Of a stretch of DNA of 64,000 nt, positions 20,398 to 32,075 are shown in pieces (position 1 is the stretch's first letter; each line of letters starts with the position of its first letter). The notes beneath the pieces were generated by a model, which was given only the letters and a program-made list of their open reading frames with translations, did not search any database and was not told the DNA's origin. The position numbers and the translations under genes are program-made. Origin of the DNA: Podocnemis expansa (Eukaryota > Chordata > Testudines > Podocnemididae); the NCBI GenBank assembly GCA_007922195.1, contig ML681963.1, forward strand, positions 141,794,404-141,858,403, written 5' to 3'.

Positions 20398-23004
20398 AAG
20401 AACTGGAGTTGCAGCTAAGAAAGGCTCTGAAGGATAACAGGAAGGGGTTCTTCAAGTATATCAGTAACAAGAAGAGGATCAGGGATGGTGTAGGTCTCTT
20501 ACTGAATGGGGCAGGTCTCCTCATGGTGGATGATGCAGAAAAGGATGAAGTAGTCAATGCTTTTTTTACCTCAGTCTTCACAGGCCAGGTCCCAGGCTAT
20601 TACACTGGGTAACATAGAATGGAGAGAAGGAGAGCAGCTGTTGGCGATGAAAGGTCAGGTTAGGGACTACTTGGAGAAGTTGGATGTGCACAAGTCTATG
20701 GGTCTGGATGAACTGCATCTGAGGGTGCCGAGGGACTTGGCTGATGTGATTGCAGATCCGCTAGTCATTAACTTTGAAAACTCATAGTTAATGGGGGAGG
20801 TCCTGGATGACTGGAAAAGGGCAAATATAATGCCTATTGTAGTAACCCTTGGGGAGGAAGGGGTTAACACTCTGGTCAGTGAGTCCCAGGACAGCCAATA
20901 GGAACAAAGCACAGGTTTTTGAATTGGAACAGCAGCCTTCCCTGTTCCTGTTGGGATGCAGCACAGCTCCTGGAAGGATCAGGAGGAGGCCAGAGGGGCC
21001 TGAGGAAGAATCCAGCAGCATCTTTACCAAAGATAAGTTAAAATTGTTACTGACCAGGCGTAGGTAGAAAAGGGAATGTTTACTTAGATGCGGTCAGGGT
21101 ATTTTCTTTGGTTTTGGCTTGTTTCTTGGATTTCTCTGTGCTGAGCACATGTAACACCTCCCCCCCACCCTGTAACTACCTAAGTTAGTTACCAGAGAAG
21201 CAACTCTCTGTGTTTATTATCTGTTCTTTTTAATTAAGACTTTACCTTTTAAGTAAGTTCTGGTTCTGTCCTGGAAGGCAAGAGGTTTGTGTGCATGTGT
21301 CTTGGACTGCATAGGCAGCTACTAGAGGGAACCCTGTTCCAGTTCCAGCTCATATTGCAGCTGGGGTCCAGTCACTTTCCTGAGAGAGGAATAAACAGGA
21401 TTGCAAGTTCCTCACAGGGAGCAATTCCCAAGTGCGCCTTCCTGGGTCTCAAGAGGTTTTTTGCATTTGGGTGGTGGCAGCGATACCACTCCAAGGCCAG
21501 GAATTGGAGGCCTTGGAGACTTTTAAGAGTAAGCTTTAAGGCCAGTGGCTTTTAAGGCCTGTTGCAGGCCCCCACCTTCTGCACTCAGAGTGCCAGAGTG
21601 GGGAAAAAGCCTTGACACCTATCTTCAAATAAGGGGAAAAGGAGGTCCTGGGGAACTACAGACCAATAAGCCTCTCTTCAGTCCCTGGAAAAATCATGGA
21701 GCAGGTTCTCAAAGGATCCATTCTGAAACAGTTGGATGAAAATAGAGTGATCAGGAACAGTCAGCATGGATTCACCAAGGGCAAATCATGCTTGACCAAC
21801 CTGATTGCCTTCTGTGATGAGATGACAGGATATGTGGATGTGAAAATAGTTGTCTATGTGATATACCTCGACTTTAGCAAACCTTTTGATATGGTTTCCC
21901 ACAGCATTCTTGTCAGCAAGTTAAAGAAGTATGGTTTGAATGAATGGACTGTAAGGTAGACTGAAAGCTGGCTAGATCATCAGGCTCAGTAGGTAGGGGT
22001 CAATGGCTCAATGTCTAGCTGACAACCAGTAAGTAGTGGAGTGCCCCATGGGGTCAGTCCTGGGGCCAATTCTGTTCAACATCTTTATCAGTGATCTGGA
22101 TGATGGGATAAACTGTATTCTCAGTAAATTCGCAGATGACACCAAGCTGGGGAAATGGTAAAAACCTTGGAGGGCAGGAAGAGGATTCAGGGAGACCTAG
22201 ACAAATTGGAGCATTGGGCCAAATGAAATCTCATGAGGTTCAACAAGGAAAAGTGCAAAGTCCTGCACTTAGGATGCAAAAATTCCATGAACTGCTACGG
22301 GCTGATCAGCTAAGCTGCAGTACTATTGAAAAGGACCTTGGGGTTATAGTGGATGGGAAGCTGGATAGGAGTCAAAAACATGCTCTTGTTGCCAAAAAGG
22401 CCAATGGCATATTGAGCCACCTTGGTAGGAGTGTTGCCCAAAGATTGAGAGATGTGATTATTCCTCTCTGTTCGGTGCTGGTGATGCTGCAACTGTAATG
22501 CTGTGTCCAGTTTTGGGCTCCACACTTCTGAAGGGATGTTGACAGATTAGAAAGAGTCCAGTGGAGGGCAATGAAAATGCTTAGGGGGTTGGGGTACATG
22601 ACTTATGACGAGAAACTGAAGAAACGTAGCTTCTTTAGTCTGCAGAAGAGAAGACTGAGGGGGGATTTGATAGCAACCTTCAAGTACTTGAAGAGGTGCT
22701 CCAAAGAGGACAGAGCTAGGCTGTTCTCAGAAGTAATAGAGGATAGAACGAGGAGTAATGGTTTCAAGCTGCAGCTGGGGCGGTCGAGTTTGGATATTAG
22801 GAAAAACTTCCTCATTAGAAGGGTGCTGAAGCATTGGAATGGGTTACCTAGGGGGATGGTGGAATCTCCATCTTTGGAAACATTTAAGGCCTGGTTAGAT
22901 AAAACCCTGGCTGAGATGATTTAGTGGGAGTGGTTCTGCTTTTAGCAGGGGGTTGGACTAGATGACCTCATGAGGTCCCTTCCAGCTCTATGATTCTGTG
23001 ATTG
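20398..23004 (+). pseudogene. 5'-truncated CR1 ORF2 copy, split by a solo LTR
   Basis: Homology to the intact CR1 begins at the position equivalent to about 9775 (KALKDNRKGFFKYISNKKR) and runs to the 3' tail (tgattctgtgattg). Reverse transcriptase pieces are visible: VDVHKSMGLDELHL-type, IYLDFSKPFDMVSHSIL and the terminal [19 protein letters not shown]. Many stops and frameshifts are present, and the active-site region near 22130 is open in pieces only. The truncation at the 5' end is typical of target-primed reverse transcription. It is interrupted at 20838-21617 by an LTR. Confidence 0.88.
20838..21617. mobile_element. Solo LTR, 780 bp, with 5-bp TSD CCTAT
   Basis: It starts TGTAGTAACCC and ends CCTTGACA (TG...CA, with TGT/ACA ends). 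CCTAT lies immediately outside on both sides (20833-20837 and 21618-21622), and the CR1 sequence resumes in register after it. An AATAAA is at about 21390. There is no internal coding region, so it is the product of LTR-LTR recombination. Five-base duplications occur in Ty3/Gypsy and some endogenous retrovirus groups; I cannot say which. It is not similar to the Ty3 LTR at 18575. Confidence 0.85.
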
Positions 23005-26000
23005 CCCTAAATCCTGGCTTAGACAAAACAGTCACAGTACTGCTGACTACACAGCAGTACAACAGCTCTAACTGATGCTCTACCTTGCTAACTGGAGGAG
23101 AAAGATAGCTCTAAGGAGTGTGCAGTCACTAAAACAACACAAGCAGCAAATGTATGCAAATGAAGAAAGACTTGTTTAAATTACACTTATTAACACAAAC
23201 AACTCATGCAAAAATACAGTAATAGCGAGAGAGGAGCTGCCTGCATTCTTCTCCATTTTTCCCATGAATAGGCTGAAAAGAATTGATGTATAAAGGGACT
23301 GTGGCAAAAGCAATTGGGCATAAAATAAATGGAGTTGTGTATACTCATCTGATTGATAATGGGTTATATCAAAACCTAATATTGTTTATACTCATGTGAA
23401 ATGTGGCTTAATATTCCATGCATTTTTAGTATGACTGTCTTTGTATTTACTTGTTTAATGAAAAATGGATCTTGAGACCTTTGTAATGCTCCTGCTTCTG
23501 AGCAGGCTCCGTGGAGTGGAAGGTGAATGTGCTCAGCCTTAACTGCACTGTGAAATGGGATCATTTATTTATGTTTTCAATTTATTTTTTTATTAGTTTT
23601 TCAAAATTAGGAGAAGTACATCACATGTCAGACGTTACATGAAAGAAAATGTGTGTAGGAGCACGAGGGCAGAATGCAGTGCTCTTTAATCACAGATAAT
23701 AGAAAATATATAATAATTATGCTCAGTGTTAATAATTTAAATTAAGGTATTCAGTGTATGATGAATATATTTCTTTAAATTTGCCTGGTTTATCAACATA
23801 TCACTCTATATATTAATCCCCAATATTTGAATAGCTTGTGGATTTCTTATAGGTTTTGTTTCAACACTATAGCATTTGCTCTTAATAGACTTGATCCAAA
23901 GCCCACTGATATCAAATGGGAGTCTTTTATTTCAGGCTGGAATGGTCTGAATAGTAATCTCTTAGGATTTTATCATGTTCTTTATATCATTCAGTTTATA
24001 TTATAAGCATTCATTTTCTACTCCTCAAGTCTCATGCAACCCATTTCAAGGATTTGGCACATTTATTATATCTTGGTTTTGATCACACAAACATTAAGTA
24101 GGCAAACAAAGAGACATTTGCATCTGCATTTTCGTTCCCCTACATAATGGTTTCTTAGGAATGGCAAGAGTGAAAGCTGAATTATATATTTCTTCAGCTG
24201 TGCATTAATCAAGTCTTATGGATTAACTCAAACTATGGTCAGTTCGAAATGACTCACAGTACCTTTTATAGCAGCTTCTTGTCTTCTTTGAAATTCCACT
24301 TGACTGTGAAGACCCATCCACCTCACAGAGGACGTCACCAGCTCTGGACTGTTGCTGCATAGTAGTTCAATGTCACATCTCCTTTTCTGACCAGCCAGGC
24401 ACAAGTAGAGTGGAGAAGAATCAACTACGATTCCTGTTCCCTAGAGAAATCCGCAAGAAATCAGCCAAGGCTGGATCTATATCAGTACTAGGGGCTTTGT
24501 CATAAGAAGATATAGTTAAGATTTGTAGGGTACTGAAACAGGAGCACCTGATAAAAAGTCCTGATTCTATTCCTAATTCTAACAATGATCTGCTGTAACA
24601 TTTCCTGCATTATCTTTGAAAAACCATACCAAATTACATTTAAATATCTTTAGAGTCCACTGTATTAAATGCAAAGGTTATGCATTATTGCAGACGCTGG
24701 GATATGCTTTGACTTTCAGGGGATTATACTGAGGATTATACAGGCCAGACTAAAATGGAATTTTGCACAAACTATGTTCACTGGTTTGCCTGGGAAATCT
24801 CTAGATGGAGACAGATGCAGATTCCTACCCCTAGTTATGAAAAATCGCAGTTATTTAAAACCGTACCATAAAGAGGGGACCCCTGGCTGCTGATTACTCG
24901 TTCCTGGAATCTGAAGGTCAAAGGCCTGAGCTGTATAAAGGAAACAGTATGCTTATTCTAAGATGAAGCTGGTCTGAACTTTGTAATGACAGGAGAACCT
25001 CTGCTGGAGTTGGGGGTGATCTCTGGTAAGCTTATTAGCAGAAGGGTAGGATCTTTTATTGTTTTCTAATGTTTTCTTTATAATGCTTTTACCTTAACAA
25101 TAAATATACTTGCTTAGAAAGAACAGTGTAGTAACTTATAACTGTGGGCAAGGACTCTATTTATAATCTCTGAATAAAAAATCATGTGCAGGTACTAGCC
25201 TGTTTAAGCTAACTGGTTTACTGGGGATATTATAGTGTAGTCAGGGGAATATGCAACCTGGAATAACCATCAGGAGGAAGAGAGATGTGGTTCTCTACCC
25301 ATGAGAGGTGACAGCTATGAAGCCCAGAGTCTAGAGAGTATAGCCACCATTGGTGCACCATGAGCGGTAAATATACATGCAGTTACCAAACTATGACTTC
25401 TGCCAAGTGGCTTTGCACATGTCTCTTCACCTCTCTGTGCCAACATTTCTCCTCCCACTTTGTCTATTTAGCCAGGGGTCAGAATCCTGAAAGATATGAA
25501 GAGTCATTTTTTAAAATTCCTGCAATAAGCAAGTGTTTTGAGAACCACATTGGGTGTAGCTTCCCCACATTGCTGGCCATTCTGGAAGCCTTCCCTTTTG
25601 CCCGCCTGGCCCAGTATCCCTGGTACGACCAGCAGCCCCTACCCCTCCTGCCTAGCCTTAGGCCCTGCATGTCTGGCTCCTGGCAGCCCCCCCATTTCCC
25701 CATGCACACAAACCACTTCCCTCTGGCTTCTCCCTTGGCTCAGCAGAGCACTTACCTGTGCTGGAGTGAGGAGTCTCTAGATGGTGGCTGAGACTGGTTT
25801 AGCTCTCCTGCACTAGGCCACGTTCTTGGGAGTACAGCAGGATAGGAAATTTAAAATGGCACCATAGGCCCCAGTTCTCTAGCCACAGAGATGCAAGGGG
25901 GCAGCCAAAGTGCCGCATGCAGCCTGGGAGCTGCAGGTTGCAGACCCCTGATTTATACCATAAGCACTCTGGTCTTGATTGGCGCCTCAAGGATCTGCTG

Positions 26001-26255
26001 CAATACAAATAATAAGAAGGATGCCCCTGCAAAGAACAATTCCAAAATAATAATAATTAAGATGTGAAGATCCTAAACTTACGTAAAAATATATGACTGA
26101 AGTTTACACTGGGGCCAAGGTTCACACAAATTCAGAGCAAAAAGGCCTCCTTGCAAACTCAGTATTCATTTGTCACCAGCAACTCTGATTTCTTAAAATG
26201 ACAAGAGATCAGTCTGTCTACCCTACAATTAGGGATGAAAAAACCTCAGACAAAC
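23005..26255. other. Non-coding DNA with MIR-like scraps
   Basis: No gene is recognised. Short MIR-like stretches are visible near 24520-24610 (minus-like) and 25390-25450 ('cttcacctctctgtgcc'). Open frames near 25360-25791 are low-complexity or chance, with no domain. Confidence 0.4.
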
Positions 26256-26259
26256 GATT

Positions 26260-26760
26260 GACTAAAAGATCTGACCTTAATTTAAAAAATCAAGGCTGTG
26301 GCAAAAAGCAAACGAAGTTCATTTTCGGTTTAATTAAAATGCTGCGATTACAATGTAAATAATTATGTTTTATTAATCATCAGCATTCATGCTTGAGACT
26401 GCAGTGATACTAAAGATAATTAAGTTGCTGGTGCTGAGTGCAGTGTCTTAATAATTGCACAGTAGTTAATACAGAATGCTAACTAAAACTGGGAAGTTCT
26501 GCATAGCAATTATGTTATCTAAGGCTGCTAATTATTCATGTTAATTTAGAATTACTTTGGTAGCCTGTGTAGACTAGGCTTGTTAAACTGCAGGTCCCTG
26601 GTGTCGCTTCTGTCAGATGCAATCTAACTGGTGCTTTCTTTCACTTTCTTCCACCAAAGTTTAACAGCTGACACAATAATGTTTCTCATCTAGGCAATGA
26701 AATAAAAAGCGGATAGTTCTTTAAAAATACTATACTGTGTTTCTGTGTCTTATTTAGCTG
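26260..26760. promoter_or_regulatory. Candidate conserved non-coding element (enhancer-like)
   Basis: About 500 bp with no repeat signature and no ORF, unusually dense in homeodomain-type cores: TTAATTAAAA, TTATTAATCATCAG, GATAATTAAG, TTAATAATTGCAC and GCTAATTATTCATGTTAATT. This texture is typical of deeply conserved developmental enhancers in gene deserts. It is a compositional judgement only; conservation cannot be assessed here. If the gene at 57945 is TMCO5-like, the locus would correspond to the desert beside MEIS2 and SPRED1, which is known to be rich in such elements. Confidence 0.4.
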
Positions 26761-26854
26761 GCACATACAAGAGCAAAGGCATTTAGAGCTAAGGCTTTTC
26801 TTATAAGGCTGCTCTTAAATAGAGCTAAGGCTGTATTTAGACTATCCAGTAATT

Positions 26855-27010
26855 AATCTTTTCTGCTTATATAGCACCTTCCATCTAAACATCTCAAAGC
26901 ATTTAATAATTTAATTAATTAGCTTTACAACTCTTTGTGAGGTAGATGTTATTATCCCTCATTTTATAAGTGAGGAAACTGAGTTATAGACAGATTTAAA
27001 TGATAGAGGA
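26855..27010 (+). repeat. MIR-type SINE fragment
   Basis: The text 'tatatagcaccttccatcta', 'atctcaaagca', 'gtgaggtagatgttattatc' and 'cattttataagtgaggaaac' follow the MIR/CORE-SINE order closely. Confidence 0.75.
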
Positions 27011-27154
27011 ACTTTAACAATTTATCCTGAGTATGGGATGGAAAGCAGCTGCAGTGCCCTATGTTGGTCTGCCAGTTTTAATTGGGTGTATTGCTAGAGA
27101 TTTCATCACATGACATAATCTTTAATTAAAGATAATCTTTAATTTCTGAGATCC

Positions 27155-27350
27155 AAAGGGGCAGCCCTGTTAGTCCAGTTCAGTAAAACAAAGAAGCAAG
27201 GAGTCCTGGGGCACTTAAAGACTAATAAATATATTTATTGCATGAGCTTTCCTGGGAGAACAAAGCAGGATTTTCTCCTATGAAAGCTCATGCAATAAAT
27301 ATATTTGTTAGTCTTTAAGTGACACAGGACTCGTTGTTTGTTTGTCTTCT
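27155..27350. repeat. Head-to-head pair of Penelope-like terminal repeats
   Basis: 'ccaaaggggcagccctgtta' opens the unit, as at 63541. Then about 52 bp from 'ggagtcctggggcacttaaa' to 'gcatgagctttc' is repeated as its reverse complement after a spacer of about 25 bp ('gaaagctcatgcaataaata' to 'gtgacacaggactc'). Inverted arrangement of terminal repeats is typical of Penelope-like elements. There is no coding sequence between the arms. Confidence 0.6.
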
Positions 27351-30300
27351 TTAATTTCTGAACACTCCAAGACAATCCTGGACAGATGGCAACTTTAGGA
27401 ACAAGACAAAGGGAGAGAGACAGGTCCTTCCTTACTTCCGCTCTGTCCTTGATTGGAAAGAAAGTAAATAACTTCAGTTCATTCCATGAAGTAGCTTATT
27501 CCCCACTATGACTTACTAGCAAGAAGGTGGGGTAACAGTAGACTCTTCCCATCCCCTGCCCACCCTGGAAAGAATGAAGCGAATAGCTACTGCTCTCTCC
27601 ACCACATTTTTGCAGAGAGAACCTGCGCAGAGCCAAGCAGGGAATTAAGGGGGCAATAATCCCCCTTACTCATCTGTACCGCACAATAAGGGCTTTGACA
27701 ATCTAGCCCAAGGTCACACCACAAGTCAGTGGCAGAATCAAGAATTAAACAGAAATCTTCTGCTTCATTCATAGGTTCACCCTCTAGGTTGACCTCATTT
27801 TTCTAGTTCAAGAGATTTTAACCAGCCTTCAAGCATAAGCTCCATATTGCTGACAGCCTTTTTGAAAAAGCTCTGTGACTGCAAAGAATATCTAGAGGAC
27901 ATGGAACAAAAGAGGAAAACACCTCCCTCCTCACTCACACTTCATGCATGCAGGATCTATTTTTGATATCACAAATTAATACATATGGGGAAACAGATTT
28001 TCTTAGCAATTGTGTTAGCAGCATCTGAGATTGTAACCATGAACAGAAACAGGGATGGCTCTAGGAGTTCTGCTGCCAGAGGCAAACCACCAAATCTCCT
28101 GCCTTTAAGCTTAGCATCACCCGCACATGATATTAAACAACTAACTGTTAAGTCAGTTAACAGTAGCCCTGTCCCTCAACTGTGTCTTAATACATCAGCA
28201 TAGACCAATACCACTCTTCAGCCAGCAGCGTAACCTCAAGTCCTGGCTTTGTTCAGTACATGGTCTTATTGGCCATATTCTGAGGTCCTCTCTCTTCTTA
28301 CACCACAGATGAATTTATGCATATCTGAATGTAGCCTCAGTATTTTTTTCCTGATGCTAAAGTATAAGTTACATTTTCACAGAACATATATCATGGGCTT
28401 AGAAGACGAAATTTTGCAGTCAAATACTCCCATGCAATCCATCTGAATGTAAGATGGTTACATTGGTGTCAATGAAAGCAGAATTTAGTCCTGGATTGGG
28501 AAACAAAAACTATAGTTATTGCCTTAGAATCAGTGTAAATGCAAGAGTCCTTGCAGTGAGTCAATATTGCTGTAAAGCTGTCAGCTTTTGTTTCCTCCTG
28601 AAGGCTTTGCTGAGTGGAGATGAAAAACTTCATTCTGCTGTATTTTCATAGACATCTTACAGATCCTGCCTTTTTGTGGAAGCAAAGTTGTTTTTCAAGG
28701 AGCAGTCAAGAAACAGAAAAATAGGCCTTTATGTGGTTTGGGCAGTTCCAGATGTGTCTAACTTTTCCCAAACAGCAATTATCTCAGATAATTATCTCGG
28801 ATCCAGGGAGGTCTCTGACTCAAAGTGCCTAATAATTGGTGCTAGTGCAGTTTTCCAAAGTTTATGGGCAACAGAGCAGAATAAAAATGATAAAGTGCAT
28901 CCATTTGAGTCCTCCCCAGCACTCTGGTGGAACTCTAAAAACAGTAAACCTTCAACATACTTGTATATGCAATAACAATATCTTGTACTTTACAGCACCG
29001 TCTATGAGGATCTCAAAGCCCTTTATAAGTATCAGTTAATGGAGCTACCTCAACACTTCTGTGAGGTGGGTCTCACTGTTCTGATTTCACAGACAGAGAA
29101 ACCGAGGTAGAGAACAGTTTGTGCCACTTGGTCAAGGTTACACGGGAAATGCGTGGCAAAGTCTTAAACAAAACCCAGAAATTTAAATTGCCTGCCCCTT
29201 GTTCTAATAACTAGACTATAGTCTGATGTATTCCTCCATGAATGTCTCTTGTGAAAACCTAGCCTAGCCTGATCAAGTGTGATGCAGATGCACAACCAGA
29301 TGAGTTCTTGCCTGCACAGGCAGTGGAGGGAATTCAAGGTCTACGTTGGGTCTGCTGGAGACAGAAGATATTAACTGTGTTTGTAAATTGAATAGTCAAA
29401 TTGATGAGGGGCTCAGGGAAAATGTCAGTAAATTAGAAATCATTAGAGACATTCTAAAAGTCATTGAAGCTGTGAATTTTTTTAAACAGTGTGTTTATTG
29501 CAAAGATGACCGAACTGTGATAGAGCTAAAAAACCTTTCTTTAATATCACTTGATTGAAATGCTGTATTATATATATCCACTCCCTTGAAAGTGCAAAGT
29601 ACCAAGGCAAGGAAAATGAGAACAAGAATCTGAGCAGGATGGGGAAGTTGAAACAGAATTTGTTAATTGCTTCCTGATTGCATAGGTCAAGTGCTGAACA
29701 TGATAAAAAGGAAAAGCAAAAGTACAACATTTTCCATTTGATTCTTTCTCCTGCTGCTCTTTGAATTGGTTTGGAGAAGCCTTGAATATGATTTGGGGAA
29801 GAAAGGCATATCAAGTCTTCATGCTTCTGTACCTGGGGAGTCTGAACTGTTGTAAAACTACCAATTATTGCAGCAGAAATATGTTGGTATATTATGTAAA
29901 TATTCCTTTTTTTAAACTAAGCGGCAGAAATCCCTGATCTCCATGCTGCATTCTACCTTTTTGGGCTGATTAACACAAAGATAATTTTGCTCTAATCAGT
30001 TCCAAGCAATGGAAGCATGCAATTAACTTAGGGCCAGATCTTGGTTTTCTTAGCCAAATTCATTGTGATTGCAGTGAGGGATTTACTTAAGTTAGAACTG
30101 CGTTAAAATTGGCTCAGGACTTCAGGATTTGGCTCAGTATGCATCAGGTCTAAGTTACATGGTATTTTCTTTTTGTTTGTCCTCTCCACACACCCACATA
30201 AACATGTGATGAAACAGTCTCATAAAAGCAGACCCAATTCACTCTGGTGTAACTCCATTGATTTCAGGAGTGAATGTAGATGAATGCTTTTAGTGTAGGG

Positions 30301-31655
30301 GTTTGAAGTTGAACTCTGGAGTTCCATTACTGACAATGCCGTTGATCTGCCATGTAATCTGTGACCTTGCTCAAGACATTACATTTTACTGGTAGTTTCT
30401 CACAGTGGCAAAGGTAAGCACTCTCTATTCAGTTTTGCCATTTGCCATTGTTTTGCCATGGGGTACCTTTTGCTATTAGATTTGGGGGCTGTGCCCCTTT
30501 CATCTTCTTAAGCAACAATATATCTCCTTTTCCCTCCCTTTCTTGTATCATGTGTCAGTGTGCAACAAGTCTTGTCCTTCCAGAGTAGCCAGACAAAATC
30601 TTCCAAGAACAGTTTGCTGCCAATCTGAAGAGACACAGGGATTTTTCAGGGATGGTCCTTCCCCTTAGGCTCTTCCTTGTGCTTCACTCAGCTGCCTGAA
30701 TCCTGGTTTATTTGCTCTCAGCTGATGGTAACTAAAGCACCAACCCTATTTAGAAAATACTCAAGCTGGGAGCACAGATTTCTTCTTATCTAAGTTCTAT
30801 CTCTGCAGAGTCACTGAATATTTCCCACCCTCCTGTCCCTTTCCTCCCGCTTCCTGTCTGTTGTGCAGATCTCAAAAGTATCATTATTCAAGGACATTAC
30901 AATACAAATTAGTGCTCCAATCTGCCAAACTGCTGAGTACCTCAGGTCTCCATGAAACTCAATAGGGACTCAGCTCCTCTAGAAATGATGTCAGAAATCA
31001 AAAGATTTACAAAGCAAAAATTAAGTAAAACATTTTTTCCTCACACCATTCCCTCCCTGGTTCTTTCCGTCATGGGCTGATGAACACTCCTTTTTAGGAG
31101 GTATTTAGACAGGGCAATTTTTGAGGCCAGTCAGAACTGGTTTTATTGATGCACCTGATGTCCCTACAGGGATCTAATTTGCAGCATGGGACTTTGTAAT
31201 TTCATGCTAGAACAGCATAAAATGGAAGAACTAACTCATCCAGAAGGAGGGCATTATATAAAAGTAGCAAAGATACTGTAGTGACAGTAAAGATGCTTTG
31301 GAACAATCATGTAATTAGTTTTGCAATGCTGTACACTCTCTAACTGGTTTTAAACAGCAAGAAAATAAGTTGTATGGGTGCGGAGTGGGAAAAAGTGAAG
31401 AAGAAAATAGTATCAATAAACCTCAGCATCTAAATTCACTCAGATCAAAAAATACAGACACCTTGCAGTTGAATATAGCTATCATACATTGTCCAAGTTT
31501 CCTCTAATTAGTCCCAGGTTCCTCTTGCATAGGGTCTGCTAAGGATACCTGCTGTGAGATCGGTAGTGCTCGGGTCAACAAATCTGAAGAGGGGGACTTT
31601 TGGCTCAGTGACATGTCCAGTCTGTTATAGGTCATGCTGGGGGAGTGGTATCTTT
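27351..31655. other. Non-coding DNA with SINE fragments
   Basis: No gene is recognised. A 3' MIR fragment lies near 27700-27790 ('cccaaggtcacaccacaag' then 'cagtggcagaatcaagaatt'), and another MIR at 28970-29220. Minus-like MIR text occurs near 30300-30400. The word 'ctggtgtaactccattgat' at about 30243 belongs to a common old sauropsid repeat. Confidence 0.5.
28970..29220 (+). repeat. MIR-type SINE
   Basis: The order 'gaggatctcaaagcccttta', 'ttctgtgaggtgggtctcac', 'tgatttcacagacagagaaa', 'ttggtcaaggttacacggg', then 'ttctaataactagactata' matches MIR from core to 3' end. This is the best preserved MIR in the window. Confidence 0.75.
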
Positions 31656-32075
31656 GTCTATGTCTACACTTGGAAAAGTTAGTTCAAATTTTTTAATTCA
31701 AAGTAATAAGTTGGAGTTTAGTTCGAACTAAACTTGAACTTATTAGTTCAAATTAACAATGTGGACTAATTCAAACTACCATTAGTTCAAATTAGTCCAT
31801 GTTGTTAATTCAAACTATCTACCCCTAGTTTGAATTTATTAAATTCAAACTAAGGGTTAATCCTTGTCTACATTGTCCTTAGTTCAAACTAAGTATCGAA
31901 CTAAGGGCTTAGTTTGAACTAACCAGCAGGTCTTACTCCTTCTAACTAAGCTTTCATTAGCTTGAATTAAGGAATTACTTAATTTGAACTAATGAAAGCC
32001 TAGCGTAGACAGGGACTGAGTTAGTTTGAATTAAGCCTCCTTAATTCAAACGAGCTTGCAAGTGTAAACATACCC
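31656..32075. mobile_element. Palindromic AT-rich MITE, about 420 bp
   Basis: The termini are GTCTATGTCTACACTTG and, reverse-complemented, GGGTATGTTTACACTTG (14 of 17 identical), with TTT outside each end (31653-31655 and 32076-32078). The inside is built of AGTTCAAATTA/TTAGTTCGAACTAA words in both orientations, so it could fold almost end to end. No ORF. Same family as 1-207 and probably 63890-64000; related in design to the MITE at 6814. Harbinger affinity is inferred from the 3-bp flank and termini. Confidence 0.75.

Noticed and set aside
24180..24260. 'attaactcaaactatggtca' and 'agttcgaaatgactc' as another MITE copy
   Set aside because: Too short and no terminal repeats; similarity to the MITE words may be chance.
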